This document shows, piece by piece, positions 7,935 to 16,000 of a stretch of 64,000 nucleotides of DNA. The stretch covers positions 310,001 to 374,000 of the forward strand of contig NZ_FOLQ01000004.1 in the NCBI RefSeq assembly GCF_900112365.1. The letters run 5' to 3'. This DNA is from Spirosoma endophyticum. Its GTDB lineage: Bacteria; Bacteroidota; Bacteroidia; Cytophagales; Spirosomataceae. Every line of letters begins with the position of its first letter. Position 1 is the first letter of the stretch. Below the pieces are notes generated by a model. That model saw nothing but the letters and a program-made list of their open reading frames with translations. It did not search any database and had not been told where the DNA came from. A program made the translations under genes and the position numbers.

Positions 7935-9296
7935 TCAGTTTTTTTCGATCCAGATCGTCTTCACGTTTACAAACTCCTTAATACCAATTTCTGATAATTC
8001 CCGACCGAAGCCCGAGGTTTTGATACCACCAAACGGCACTCGTGCATCGGAACGCATCAGTCCATTTACGAATACTGATCCAGCCTGAATTTGCCGCGCC
8101 AATCGATCAGCTTTGTCTAAATCCTGCATCCAGAGGGCTGAGCCGAGACCAAAATCCGATTGGTTGGCTAGCCGAATTGCATCTGCTTCATCTCTGGCAT
8201 CAATCAGCACCGCCAACGGCCCAAACGTTTCCTCGTCGAAAGCCGCCATCCCAGGTTTAACTTTATCCAACAGCATTGGTGCTACGTTGCAACCTGATCG
8301 TTTCATATCGCCGGTCAATAGTTTAGCTCCCTTCGCCAACGTATCACGACATTGCCGCTCAATGGAATCGGCAAGATCGAGCCGAGCCATTGGGCCCATT
8401 GTCGTAGCATCGTTCATTGGGTCGCCCTGTTTAATCTGGTTTATCTGATCCAGAACCCGTTCTGTAAACTGTTTTTTGACTGATTTCTCAACAATAAACC
8501 GTTTGGCCGCGATACAACTCTGTCCTGCGTTCTGCATCCGCGACTTAACAGCTACTTCAGCAGCTTTGTCTAAATCAGCATCAGCTAACACGATTAACGC
8601 ATCAGAACCGCCTAGCTCCAGCACCGATTTCTTGATTTCCCGACCTGCAATACTTGCCACCGACGATCCCGCCCGTCCGCTACCGGTAAGTGTAACGGCC
8701 TTGACTCGCCGGTCTTTAAGCAACGTTTCGACAACTGGAACATCGACCAGAAGCGATTGAAAAACGCCTTCGGGTAAACCACACGCCCGAAACAGTTCCT
8801 CAATTGCCAGCGAACATCCAGACACATTAGGTGCGTGTTTCAGCAACCCAACATTACCCGCAATCAGGCCCGGAATGGCAAAGCGCATGACCTGCCAGAA
8901 CGGATAGTTCCAAGGCATAATGGCTAGTACTGCCCCTACGGGTTGATATGTAATGAAACTTGCCTGAGCCTCTGTTTTTATAAACTCGTCGGCTAAAAAT
9001 GCTTCGGCGTGATCGGCGTAAAACGTACAGGCAGCGGCACATTTCTCCACTTCGGCTACGGCTTCGCGTAGGGTTTTTCCCATTTCAGCGCTCATCAGCT
9101 CAGCGTAACGTTGTTTCTCAGTATTTAGATAGCCGCCAACCTTGCGCAAATAATCAGTACGTTCCCGCAATGACAAAGCCGACCAGTCGGCAAACGCCCG
9201 GTCGGCTTGTTTAAGTTTCCGCTCGATAGTGTTGCCAGTATCGAGACGATAAGCTTTCAGCTTCCGCTGATTATATGGATTGATGGACGTAAACAT
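7935..9296 (-). CDS. NAD(P)-dependent aldehyde dehydrogenase (succinate-semialdehyde type)
   Basis: This belongs to the aldehyde dehydrogenase superfamily and oxidises an aldehyde to the acid with NAD(P). The catalytic residues are visible: Cys261 in NAGQSCIAAKR and Glu227 in LELGGSDALIV. The cofactor-site block IMPWNYPFWQVMRF and the VTLTGSGRAG turn are also present. At 453 residues and starting INPYNQRKLKAY, it resembles the short GabD/Sad succinate-semialdehyde dehydrogenase branch; the real substrate is not certain. It lies downstream of the MarR gene on the same strand, separated by an imperfect hairpin. Confidence 0.88.
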   Translation of the reverse strand: MFTSINPYNQRKLKAYRLDTGNTIERKLKQADRAFADWSALSLRERTDYLRKVGGYLNTEKQRYAELMSAEMGKTLREAVAEVEKCAAACTFYADHAEAFLADEFIKTEAQASFITYQPVGAVLAIMPWNYPFWQVMRFAIPGLIAGNVGLLKHAPNVSGCSLAIEELFRACGLPEGVFQSLLVDVPVVETLLKDRRVKAVTLTGSGRAGSSVASIAGREIKKSVLELGGSDALIVLADADLDKAAEVAVKSRMQNAGQSCIAAKRFIVEKSVKKQFTERVLDQINQIKQGDPMNDATTMGPMARLDLADSIERQCRDTLAKGAKLLTGDMKRSGCNVAPMLLDKVKPGMAAFDEETFGPLAVLIDARDEADAIRLANQSDFGLGSALWMQDLDKADRLARQIQAGSVFVNGLMRSDARVPFGGIKTSGFGRELSEIGIKEFVNVKTIWIEKN

Positions 9297-9372
9297 GGGA
9301 TGAAAAATGTAGGGTGTATGATACAGTTGATCGGCGAAAGCAATATATCATACATCTTACTTCATCCATCCC
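9297..9372 (-). terminator. Imperfect hairpin after the MarR gene
   Basis: GGGATG...TGTATGATA (9297-9323) pairs with TATCATACA...CATCCC (9346-9372); the middle of the stem has several mismatches. It occupies almost the whole gap between marR and the aldehyde dehydrogenase gene. Confidence 0.45.
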
Positions 9373-9373
9373 T

Positions 9374-9868
9374 TTATTGTTCTTCACTTTCCAACTTATT
9401 GGCCAGCGTAACCATGGTATCAAGAACATACTCCATCCGTTCATGACCGATAATATCATCAAATTTATCGCGGGCCTCCTGCATGCAGCCTTTGAGCGTG
9501 ACGAATAATTCCTTCCCCCGGTCATTCAGGAAAATAATATTGGAACGGGAATCCGACGGATTTTTCTGCGTGTATATATAGCCTTCGTCCTCCAGCAAGC
9601 CGACGATTTTACTCATCATCTGCTTCGTTACGCAAGCCCGTTTCGCCAATTCGTTATTTGTAGTGCCTCCTTCTTCAATGTTCGATAAGAACATGAGGTA
9701 GCTCATTTTGAAATCTTTATATCCCAACGCGTGAAGACGCGGCTCGATAAAATTACTCGTGTACCGTTTAAGTCGCCAGAACAGGCGGCCAATCGACCGC
9801 TCCCGGATGGCCCGATACTGGTCAAAATCAAAAGAATTTTTATCTGTTTCCACGAACGTAAAAGCCAA
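9374..9868 (-). CDS. MarR family transcriptional regulator
   Basis: This is a winged-helix MarR protein of 164 residues. The family core runs from SYLMFLSNIEEGGTTNNELAKRACVTKQMMSKIVGLLEDEGYI (recognition helix in VTKQMMSKIVGLL) to the wing YTQKNPSDSRSNIIFLNDRGKEL, whose DxRxxxxxLT-like pattern is typical. It is divergent from the emrA-emrB-tolC operon and shares a promoter region that carries two palindromes, so it most likely represses the efflux genes and itself. The inducer cannot be told from sequence. Confidence 0.93.
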   Translation of the reverse strand: MAFTFVETDKNSFDFDQYRAIRERSIGRLFWRLKRYTSNFIEPRLHALGYKDFKMSYLMFLSNIEEGGTTNNELAKRACVTKQMMSKIVGLLEDEGYIYTQKNPSDSRSNIIFLNDRGKELFVTLKGCMQEARDKFDDIIGHERMEYVLDTMVTLANKLESEEQ

Positions 9869-9906
9869 AAAGAATATAACGAACTATTTCTCACTAAAAT
9901 ATTTTA

Positions 9907-9914
9907 CAAATATA
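9907..9914 (-). promoter_or_regulatory. -7 box of the marR promoter
   Basis: The minus strand reads TATATTTG (TAnnTTTG), 39 bp before the marR start, with a TTG 23 bp upstream inside the second operator-like site. It abuts operator 1. Confidence 0.5.
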
Positions 9915-9951
9915 GTCAACCTACTTGACTTCATAGTCAACTTGGTTTACT
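9914..9951. promoter_or_regulatory. Two tandem MarR-type operator palindromes
   Basis: Site 1 (9914-9930) is AGTCAA-CCTAC-TTGACT, a perfect 6-5-6 inverted repeat. Site 2 (9935-9951) is AGTCAA-CTTGG-TTTACT with one mismatch. Their centres are 21 bp apart, about two helical turns, so two dimers could bind on one face. A further AGTCAA half-site lies at 9965-9970. MarR binding is inferred from size, symmetry and position. Confidence 0.7.
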
Positions 9952-9955
9952 TTTG
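9925..9955 (+). promoter_or_regulatory. Promoter of the efflux operon
   Basis: TTG at 9925-9927 and TACTTTTG at 9948-9955 match the Bacteroidota -33/-7 elements with a 20-bp spacer. The -33 element lies inside operator 1 and the -7 element overlaps operator 2, so a bound regulator would block RNA polymerase. Confidence 0.65.
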
Positions 9956-10048
9956 TGCGACCCTAGTCAAACAACCGGAGCCCCGGAGTGCTGATTATAA
10001 TGTTGGTTCTGAATTATAAAAGAGTATCTGCCTAAAACTTCACTGACA

Positions 10049-11161
10049 ATGGCAACTTTAACGGAAGAAATGACTACCACAGACGAGAAAAGCGGACTTA
10101 GTACGTATTTACCCCGCATTATTATTGGCCTTGTCCTCATCGTAGGAGGCTATTTTGGCTATCAGGCATTTCGCCACAGCCAGCAATACGAAACGACTGA
10201 CAATGCCCAGATTGAAGGCAACTCGGCCCCAGTATTGGCTCGTGTAGCTGGTTATGTGAAATCAGTTAATGTAGACGATTACGCGCTTGTCAAAAAAGGT
10301 CAGTCGCTCGTAACAATCGATCCCGAGGAATACGACGTAGCACTGGCTCAGTCCGAAGCTGATTATCAGCAATCGCTGGCTGATCTCGCAACGGCCCGGG
10401 CTGACCTGCAAAATGCACAGGCTACCGCCCGCAACGTATCACAAAACGCCCGCGTTGCTCAGTCGAATGCCGCGGTGCAGGCGATTCGTCGCAACAAAGC
10501 CCAGCAGGATTTACAGCGTGACCAAAACCTCTACAAAGAACAGTCGCTAACGAAAAAGCAACTGGAAGACACGCAAAATAATGTGGACATCCAGGCAGGG
10601 CAGTACAATGCGAATGTGGAGCAAATCAACCTCGCCAAAACCTCAGAGAGCGTAGCCCAGGCTGGTATTGCCAAAGCGCAGGCTAATATTCATAAGATAC
10701 AGGCCGTACTAAAAGTAAAACAGGCGGCCATCGACAATGCGAAATTAAGAGTAGGATACGCCCGTCTGGAAGCCCCTATTACGGGTAAAATCGGTCGTAA
10801 GAACGTAGTGGCGGGTCAATATGTACAACCGGGGCAAAATCTGTTTACGATCGTAGCCGATTCAACATTCTGGGTGGTTGCCAACTTCAAAGAGACGCAA
10901 CTTGAGAAAATGCAACTCGGTCAGCCCGTTGACATTAAGCTCGACGCTTATCCTGACCTTGACATCAAAGGCCGTGTAGCTTCTCTATCCGATGCCACCG
11001 GCGCCCGGTTCGCTTTGCTTCCTGCCGACAACGCATCGGGCAACTTCGTAAAAATCACCCAGCGGGTACCGGTCAAAATCGAGATTCTGAATCCGGGAAA
11101 ATACAAAAATCAATTGCGGGCTGGTCTGAGCGTAGACGCTGAGGTGCGGGTAGCAAACTAG
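10049..11161 (+). CDS. HlyD/EmrA-type membrane fusion protein
   Basis: This is the periplasmic adaptor of a tripartite efflux pump, anchored by one N-terminal membrane segment (about residues 22-42, LPRIIIGLVLIVGGYFGY). The first lipoyl half follows (ETTDNAQIEGNSAPVLARVAGYV), then a long Ala/Gln-rich coiled-coil hairpin (about 90-230), then the second lipoyl half (LEAPITGKIGRKNVVAGQYVQPGQ) and a beta-barrel domain (FWVVANFKETQLEKM). Length (370 residues) fits EmrA. It is first in an operon with the DHA2 transporter (8 bp gap) and the TolC-like gene. Confidence 0.93.
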   Translation: MATLTEEMTTTDEKSGLSTYLPRIIIGLVLIVGGYFGYQAFRHSQQYETTDNAQIEGNSAPVLARVAGYVKSVNVDDYALVKKGQSLVTIDPEEYDVALAQSEADYQQSLADLATARADLQNAQATARNVSQNARVAQSNAAVQAIRRNKAQQDLQRDQNLYKEQSLTKKQLEDTQNNVDIQAGQYNANVEQINLAKTSESVAQAGIAKAQANIHKIQAVLKVKQAAIDNAKLRVGYARLEAPITGKIGRKNVVAGQYVQPGQNLFTIVADSTFWVVANFKETQLEKMQLGQPVDIKLDAYPDLDIKGRVASLSDATGARFALLPADNASGNFVKITQRVPVKIEILNPGKYKNQLRAGLSVDAEVRVAN

Positions 11162-11168
11162 AGCTTAT

Positions 11169-12782
11169 ATGGCAACTCAAACATTGGCCATGCCTGCGCA
11201 GCCGGCTATGCCAACGGGCTTCAGAAAGTGGATTGTGGTCGTCACAGCCATTTCAGCGGCCATTATTGAACTGATTGATACGTCTATTGTGAACGTCGGC
11301 CTGACCGACATTGCCGGGAATCTCGGTGTTACAATTGAAGATGTATCATGGGTGGTAACGGCTTACGCCATTGCCAACGTCATTGTGATTCCCATGACCG
11401 GCTTTTTGCAGCGGTACTTTGGGCGCAAAAATTATTATATCGGGTCAATTATCCTGTTTACAATAGCGTCCTATGGTTGTGGTTTCGCCGATAGCTTATG
11501 GACGCTAGTTGCCTTTCGCTTCTTGCAGGGTGTTGGCGGAGGTGCCTTGCTCTCAACTTCGCAAGGGCTGATGTTCGACGCATTTCCACCCTCTCAGCGC
11601 CCCGTTGCCTCAGCCTTATTTGGTATGGGCATCGTGTTAGGACCAACACTTGGCCCAACGCTTGGTGGTTATATTATTGACAATTACCATTGGAGCTGGA
11701 TGTTTTACATCAACGTACCGATTGGTATCGCAGCGGCCTTTTTAAGCTCAGCCTACATCGACAAGAAGCCTGATGAGATCAATATCAACCGGAAAGCGAT
11801 CCATATCGACCAGTTAGGTATTTTGCTGCTGGCCGTTGGTATTGGTAGTTTACAATACGTACTGGAACGGGGTGAAGCCGATGACTGGTTCGATGACAAT
11901 GTAATTAAGTGGCTAACGGTGATCACCGCTATATCGCTTCCGTTGTTCGTCTGGTGGGAATTGCGGGGTACGAAGGAGCCGGTTGTAGACCTTCGTGCGC
12001 TGAAAAATCGAAATCTCACGGTCGGGTCACTTCTGATGGTTATTGTGGGATACGGCCTATTCACGTCGGTCTTATTGTATCCCTTGTTTGCTCAGCGAAT
12101 TGTTGGCTTAACCGCCACGCAGACCGGTCAATTGCTAATTCCGGGTGGTCTGGTTACGTTGCCCATGTTTGCACTGGTCGGGCGGCTGCTGGCGAAAGGT
12201 ATGTCGCCGAGAGTAGCCGTTATCATCGGCTACGTTGCCTTTGCTACGTTCTGTTTCGTCATGTCTACTTATAACATGGACACGCCGAACAAACTGTTTA
12301 TTTACGCACTGATTGTCAGAGGTATTGGTCTGGCCTTCGTGAACGTACCCCTAATTAATCAGTCTGTTTCGACACTCGAACCGCGACAATTGCCCACTGG
12401 TATTGCTATCGTGAACATGATGCGACAGGTAGGTGGTGCCTTCGGGGTAGCGATTACGAACACCTACGTAACGCAACGTACGGCTGTCCACCGGGGCGAT
12501 CTGGTGTCGAATCTGCAACCGGGCGATATGCTCACAACCGAGCGGCTCAATGCGATGACACAGGCACTGGCGGCCAAGGGCATTAATGCCTTCGATGCTG
12601 TAACGGGCGCTTACAAAAATATGGACCTGATTATTTCGCGGCAGGCGCTGATGCTCTCCTATCTGGATACATTCAAGTTGGCAGGCTTGTTTTTCGTTGT
12701 CTCGTTCCCGCTCTTATTCTTGCTTAAAAACAAAAAAATGGATGCCGCAGCCGCAAAAGCCGTTGCCGACGCAGCTCACTGA
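11169..12782 (+). CDS. DHA2 (EmrB/QacA) family MFS drug transporter
   Basis: This proton-driven multidrug antiporter has 14 predicted membrane segments. Typical DHA2 signatures are ELIDTSIVNVGLTDIAGNLG in TM1, the loop motif GFLQRYFGRKNYY, FRFLQGVGGGALL, and the antiporter motif C segment GIVLGPTLGPTLGGYI. The 537-residue length fits EmrB. The C-terminus is Ala/Lys-rich and cytoplasmic. With the upstream EmrA-type adaptor and downstream TolC-like channel it would form a complete inner-to-outer-membrane pump, exporting hydrophobic toxic compounds under MarR control. Confidence 0.94.
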   Translation: MATQTLAMPAQPAMPTGFRKWIVVVTAISAAIIELIDTSIVNVGLTDIAGNLGVTIEDVSWVVTAYAIANVIVIPMTGFLQRYFGRKNYYIGSIILFTIASYGCGFADSLWTLVAFRFLQGVGGGALLSTSQGLMFDAFPPSQRPVASALFGMGIVLGPTLGPTLGGYIIDNYHWSWMFYINVPIGIAAAFLSSAYIDKKPDEININRKAIHIDQLGILLLAVGIGSLQYVLERGEADDWFDDNVIKWLTVITAISLPLFVWWELRGTKEPVVDLRALKNRNLTVGSLLMVIVGYGLFTSVLLYPLFAQRIVGLTATQTGQLLIPGGLVTLPMFALVGRLLAKGMSPRVAVIIGYVAFATFCFVMSTYNMDTPNKLFIYALIVRGIGLAFVNVPLINQSVSTLEPRQLPTGIAIVNMMRQVGGAFGVAITNTYVTQRTAVHRGDLVSNLQPGDMLTTERLNAMTQALAAKGINAFDAVTGAYKNMDLIISRQALMLSYLDTFKLAGLFFVVSFPLLFLLKNKKMDAAAAKAVADAAH

Positions 12783-12786
12783 TATT

Positions 12787-12865
12787 GGTTTACAGTTTTC
12801 GGGTTTCGGTTTGTTAACGCATCCAGATTTCGCGTCAGCCAACCGAAACCCATAAACCGTAAACC
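12787..12865 (+). repeat. Hairpin between emrB-type and tolC-type genes
   Basis: Arms 12787-12811 and 12841-12865 (25 bp, three mismatches) pair, built from GGTTTAC and GGGTTTCGGTT words. It may weaken readthrough into the TolC-like gene or be a dispersed palindrome; no T-run follows it. Confidence 0.5.
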
Positions 12866-12881
12866 GTAAACTTCCCCAAAC

Positions 12882-14213
12882 ATGAATCCCACATTTCTTA
12901 CTATATCCATGCTGCTTACGGTTGGGACGCTTCAGGCGCAAAACCAACCTGCGCAACTGCCCGACGACCTTCGGGCGCTGGTTCAGCAGGCAAACACAAA
13001 CTATCCAGTTCTGAAACAGCAGCAACAGCAAATTCAGGCTAGTGAAGTTCGAGTCGACATTGCCCGGACGGCCATGAAGCCAAACGTATCAGGAAACGCG
13101 TCCTACCAGTACCTGAACCCAGTAGCGAAGGCTACCCTCCCAATCGATGGTGTAGATCGAACGCTTCAGTTCGCGCCTAATCATAACCTGAATGCCTATT
13201 TCGGCGTTGGCCAAACCATTTACGACTGGGGTCGGACGAACGCAGCGGTGAAACAAGCTGGCGATAACGTACAGGTGCTGCGCCGGAATCTGGAGATTAC
13301 CCAACAATCTCTAGCGTATCAAGTAGCTGCGGCTTACTACGGTGTTGGCTTTCTGCAAAAGAGTTTATCGGTTCAGGATTCGGTAATTCGGACTGCCGGG
13401 GCTAACGTACGCTTATTAGTTACACGCCTGCAAAACGGCGATGCGCTCCAGTATGACGTTCTTTCACAACAGGTGCGTGTAAAGATAGCTCAGAACCGAA
13501 AAATAGAGATTCAGAATCAGTTAGAACGACAATTGGCGACACTCACCTATCTGACAGGCAATCCAAATCCTGATATCAGCAAAGCGCTTGATCAATTCAA
13601 TCTGGAAGCAATGAGTGGCCGCGTTGTTACGCAGCCCTTTAATCTGGCCAATGATACGCAGTCCTTATTGGGTAATAAAGATGTACAACTGGCGCAGGAT
13701 CGCGTTCGCCAGGCTGAAACCGATATTCTGGTCAGCAATTTATCGGGTCGTCCAAGCTTGAGTTTCACAGGTTCAGCGGGTTTCCGCAATGGCTACTTAC
13801 CCGACATCAATACGCCCAAATTTAACGTTGCGGCCGGGGTCGTATTAGCTGTACCCATTTATGCAGGCAAGCGGTATCAGTTGCAAAATCAAAATGCACA
13901 GTTGACCCTGAATGCGAATCGCTACGCTGTTGAGAATGCGAATGCGCAGGTGCGTCAAAGTATCGCTCAACTTAATGCCGACATACGTAGTAACCAGACG
14001 CGACTGGTTAACCTCGAAACTCAGGTTGAACAGGCACAAAAAGCACTACAGATTGCCAACGCCCGGCTACGGAATGGGGTCATCACCAATGTAGAATTGC
14101 AGAGCGCCGAAACTGGCGTAGAAGAAGCCGAGTTAGGCCGTCTGAATTTTCAATATCAGCTAATGCTTAATCAATTAGAGCTGAAACGTCTGCTTGGCGA
14201 ATCATTACTCTAA
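12882..14213 (+). CDS. TolC family outer-membrane efflux channel
   Basis: A signal peptide (MNPTFLTISMLLTVGTLQAQ) precedes two outer-membrane-efflux repeats. Repeat 1 has LRALVQQANTNYPVLKQQQQQI and GVGQTIYDWGRTNAAVKQA; repeat 2 has VQLAQDRVRQAETDILVSNL, AVPIYAGKRYQLQNQNAQL and the final LKRLLGESLL. The pattern of long Gln/Asn/Ala-rich helices with two short beta parts is that of TolC. It supplies the outer-membrane duct for the EmrAB-type pump encoded just upstream. 443 residues is normal for the family. Confidence 0.92.
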   Translation: MNPTFLTISMLLTVGTLQAQNQPAQLPDDLRALVQQANTNYPVLKQQQQQIQASEVRVDIARTAMKPNVSGNASYQYLNPVAKATLPIDGVDRTLQFAPNHNLNAYFGVGQTIYDWGRTNAAVKQAGDNVQVLRRNLEITQQSLAYQVAAAYYGVGFLQKSLSVQDSVIRTAGANVRLLVTRLQNGDALQYDVLSQQVRVKIAQNRKIEIQNQLERQLATLTYLTGNPNPDISKALDQFNLEAMSGRVVTQPFNLANDTQSLLGNKDVQLAQDRVRQAETDILVSNLSGRPSLSFTGSAGFRNGYLPDINTPKFNVAAGVVLAVPIYAGKRYQLQNQNAQLTLNANRYAVENANAQVRQSIAQLNADIRSNQTRLVNLETQVEQAQKALQIANARLRNGVITNVELQSAETGVEEAELGRLNFQYQLMLNQLELKRLLGESLL

Positions 14214-14312
14214 CATTAAAGTCTGTTAAATTTTTGGCGGCCCATATACTAAATCGCACCATAACTGGCTTCTATAAACGTGTTGCAGGTTGAACTAAAC
14301 AAACGAGCCCGT

Positions 14313-14543
14313 ATGAAAAATCAAGTTATTGAGATCCTGAAGCAATTTGGTATATCGGAATCAGCCATCACTGACCAGACTCATTTCACACGTGATCTGG
14401 GCCTCGACAGCCTCGACACAGTTGATTTGATTATGCAGCTTGAAAAAGAATTTGGAATTCGCATTCCCGACGAAGATTATAGCAAACTAACCACCATGCA
14501 GGGCTTACTAACGTATCTGGAAGCTGAACAGGCAATTGCTTGA
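14313..14543 (+). CDS. Acyl carrier protein
   Basis: This is a 76-residue ACP with the phosphopantetheine site at Ser33 in LGLDSLDTVDLIMQLEKEF. The ATG at 14313 is preferred; a GTG 11 codons upstream adds a basic extension not typical of ACPs. It stands alone, with no ketosynthase or acyltransferase next to it, and is followed 22 bp later by a strong terminator. Whether it is the housekeeping fatty-acid ACP or one for a special lipid is not visible; the lack of fab genes nearby suggests a specialised or orphan ACP. Confidence 0.9.
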   Translation: MKNQVIEILKQFGISESAITDQTHFTRDLGLDSLDTVDLIMQLEKEFGIRIPDEDYSKLTTMQGLLTYLEAEQAIA

Positions 14544-14565
14544 GTCAGAACGTATGATATTTTTT

Positions 14566-14604
14566 AACCAGAAACGGAAGCTCATTGAGCTTCCGTTTCT
14601 GGTT
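14566..14604 (+). terminator. Terminator hairpin of the ACP gene
   Basis: The arms AACCAGAAACGGAAGCT and AGCTTCCGTTTCTGGTT are a perfect 17-bp match with a 5-nt loop, 22 bp past the ACP stop. It may serve the convergent minus-strand gene as well. Confidence 0.8.
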
Positions 14605-14670
14605 GGGGCATGGATGGGCTTTAAATCTTACTTACAAAAAGGTTACCGGCGTTTCAAGACGAGCTACGCT

Positions 14671-15135
14671 TCAACGTACTATATACCCCTTAGGTACGTC
14701 GGCCATGGCGTCAGACCAGTTTGACTTAATATCGCTGTCTAACGTTCGACTATACATAATCGCGCCGTGCATGGCCGTAAGCCTTGTCCTAACCGGGCGA
14801 TTGACAGCGTACTCAACCCAGCCACCATTATTCTTGATTACGAGAAAAAGTTCTTTCTCGTAAGAGCGCCACACAGCTTTACGGTTATCCATGTATCCCC
14901 AAATACTATTCTTCGCGATTAATTTTCTTTTTGAATGAGCGTAGTGAACGATTAAGTACTTGCTCAGTGCACCACGCGACTCAATCGACGTAATTTGATC
15001 CACTGTATCTGGCGCTACGTCCTGATCTGGTGTACTAATCAAGTCCTGGCTGTGGTATAGTAGCCTGCACTGCGCGTTTGTCAGTTGTCCATACACTACA
15101 CCAAATAACAAAAACACCAATCGTAGGGAATGCAT
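14671..15135 (-). CDS. Secreted protein of unknown function
   Basis: The 154-residue protein has a clear signal peptide (MHSLRLVFLLFGVVYGQLTNAQ) and a mature part without a family I recognise. The mature domain is mixed polar with WGYMDNRKAVWRSYEKELFLVI, a GGWVEYAVN segment and a single Cys near its start, and it may form a small beta-rich domain. It overlaps no other real gene and lies 35 bp downstream of comB on the same strand, facing the ACP terminator. Signal peptide and reading frame support a genuine gene; the function is unknown. Confidence 0.65.
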   Translation of the reverse strand: MHSLRLVFLLFGVVYGQLTNAQCRLLYHSQDLISTPDQDVAPDTVDQITSIESRGALSKYLIVHYAHSKRKLIAKNSIWGYMDNRKAVWRSYEKELFLVIKNNGGWVEYAVNRPVRTRLTAMHGAIMYSRTLDSDIKSNWSDAMADVPKGYIVR

Positions 15136-15170
15136 AGCAGAAATACGTATTCGTACTTGACAACCAGAAT

Positions 15171-15881
15171 CTACACCTCCATACTCACCAGCGCATTACC
15201 ACGTAGTACGGGAATTACGTCGTACAAATCATGCTGCAGGCAGTAGGCAATATCCTTCTGAATACCCAGCCGCTGGAGTCGACGAATGTGCGACGCATTC
15301 GCCATATAACTGATCAGATTATCTTTACCCTGCGCATAAAGCCGCCAGGCCATAATCGCACTGTCTTCAGCCATCGCGTAACTGTCTTTCAGCCGCTCAA
15401 CCAGCGCACCGGCAAAAAGCGTATCTTCCAGATTAACACGACCTTTCCAGCCTGCGCAAAGTACCATGACGTCGTAGCGCTCTGTTTTCAGAAAGCGGAC
15501 AATAGCATCTAAATTCAGAAATGAACCCACCAGCACTTTCACCGCTGAACGCGATTTCGTGATAGCCAGCGTTCCGTTGGTAGTCGTCATGGCTACGTTG
15601 GCGCCCCGGATTCGGTCATCCATATAGGTGAACGGCGAGTTATCTAATTCAAACCCTTCGACCTTACGGGCGTTTCGTTCGGCAGCAGCCAGATAACCAC
15701 GCTCCTGCAAGAGTCGGCACTCATCAATAGTCGCTACGGGAGTTATGCTGTTAACGCCATAGGCAAAGGCAGTCACCATGCACGAAGTGGCCCGGAACAC
15801 ATCGGCCACCACCACGATGGTATTTTCGACAGTGTGTAGATGTAATAAGTCGGGCGTAAAGCAAACGTCAATTTGTTTCAT
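15171..15881 (-). CDS. comB: 2-phosphosulfolactate phosphatase (ComB)
   Basis: ComB removes phosphate from 2-phosphosulfolactate to give sulfolactate; it was defined in coenzyme M synthesis but occurs in many bacteria that lack that pathway. The 236-residue protein has the family blocks VVVADVFRATSCMVTAF, ELDNSPFTY, TTTNGTLAI and VLCAGWKGRVNLEDTLFAGAL. No ComA or ComC-like gene is nearby. In Bacteroidota a link to sulfonated metabolites or sulfonolipids is conceivable but is inference only. It is downstream of gcvT across a very long palindrome. Confidence 0.88.
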   Translation of the reverse strand: MKQIDVCFTPDLLHLHTVENTIVVVADVFRATSCMVTAFAYGVNSITPVATIDECRLLQERGYLAAAERNARKVEGFELDNSPFTYMDDRIRGANVAMTTTNGTLAITKSRSAVKVLVGSFLNLDAIVRFLKTERYDVMVLCAGWKGRVNLEDTLFAGALVERLKDSYAMAEDSAIMAWRLYAQGKDNLISYMANASHIRRLQRLGIQKDIAYCLQHDLYDVIPVLRGNALVSMEV

Positions 15882-15890
15882 AGGGGGTGT

Positions 15891-15999
15891 CTGAACCGGG
15901 ATTTATGTGATTTGCCTGACTGACTACGATTTTTACAATTGGCTTTCTCTGAAAGCAAAATCATAGTCAGTCAGGCAAATCACATAAATTCCGGTTCAG
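15891..15999. repeat. Very long palindrome (43-bp arms) between gcvT and comB
   Basis: Arms 15891-15933 and 15957-15999 pair over 43 bp with only two mismatches. The 23-nt loop contains its own perfect hairpin, GCTTTC-TCT-GAAAGC. It fills the gap between the gcvT stop (16001) and the comB start (15881). It could act as a terminator, but it is far longer than a normal one and could extrude as a cruciform. Confidence 0.8.
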
Positions 16000-16000
16000 G

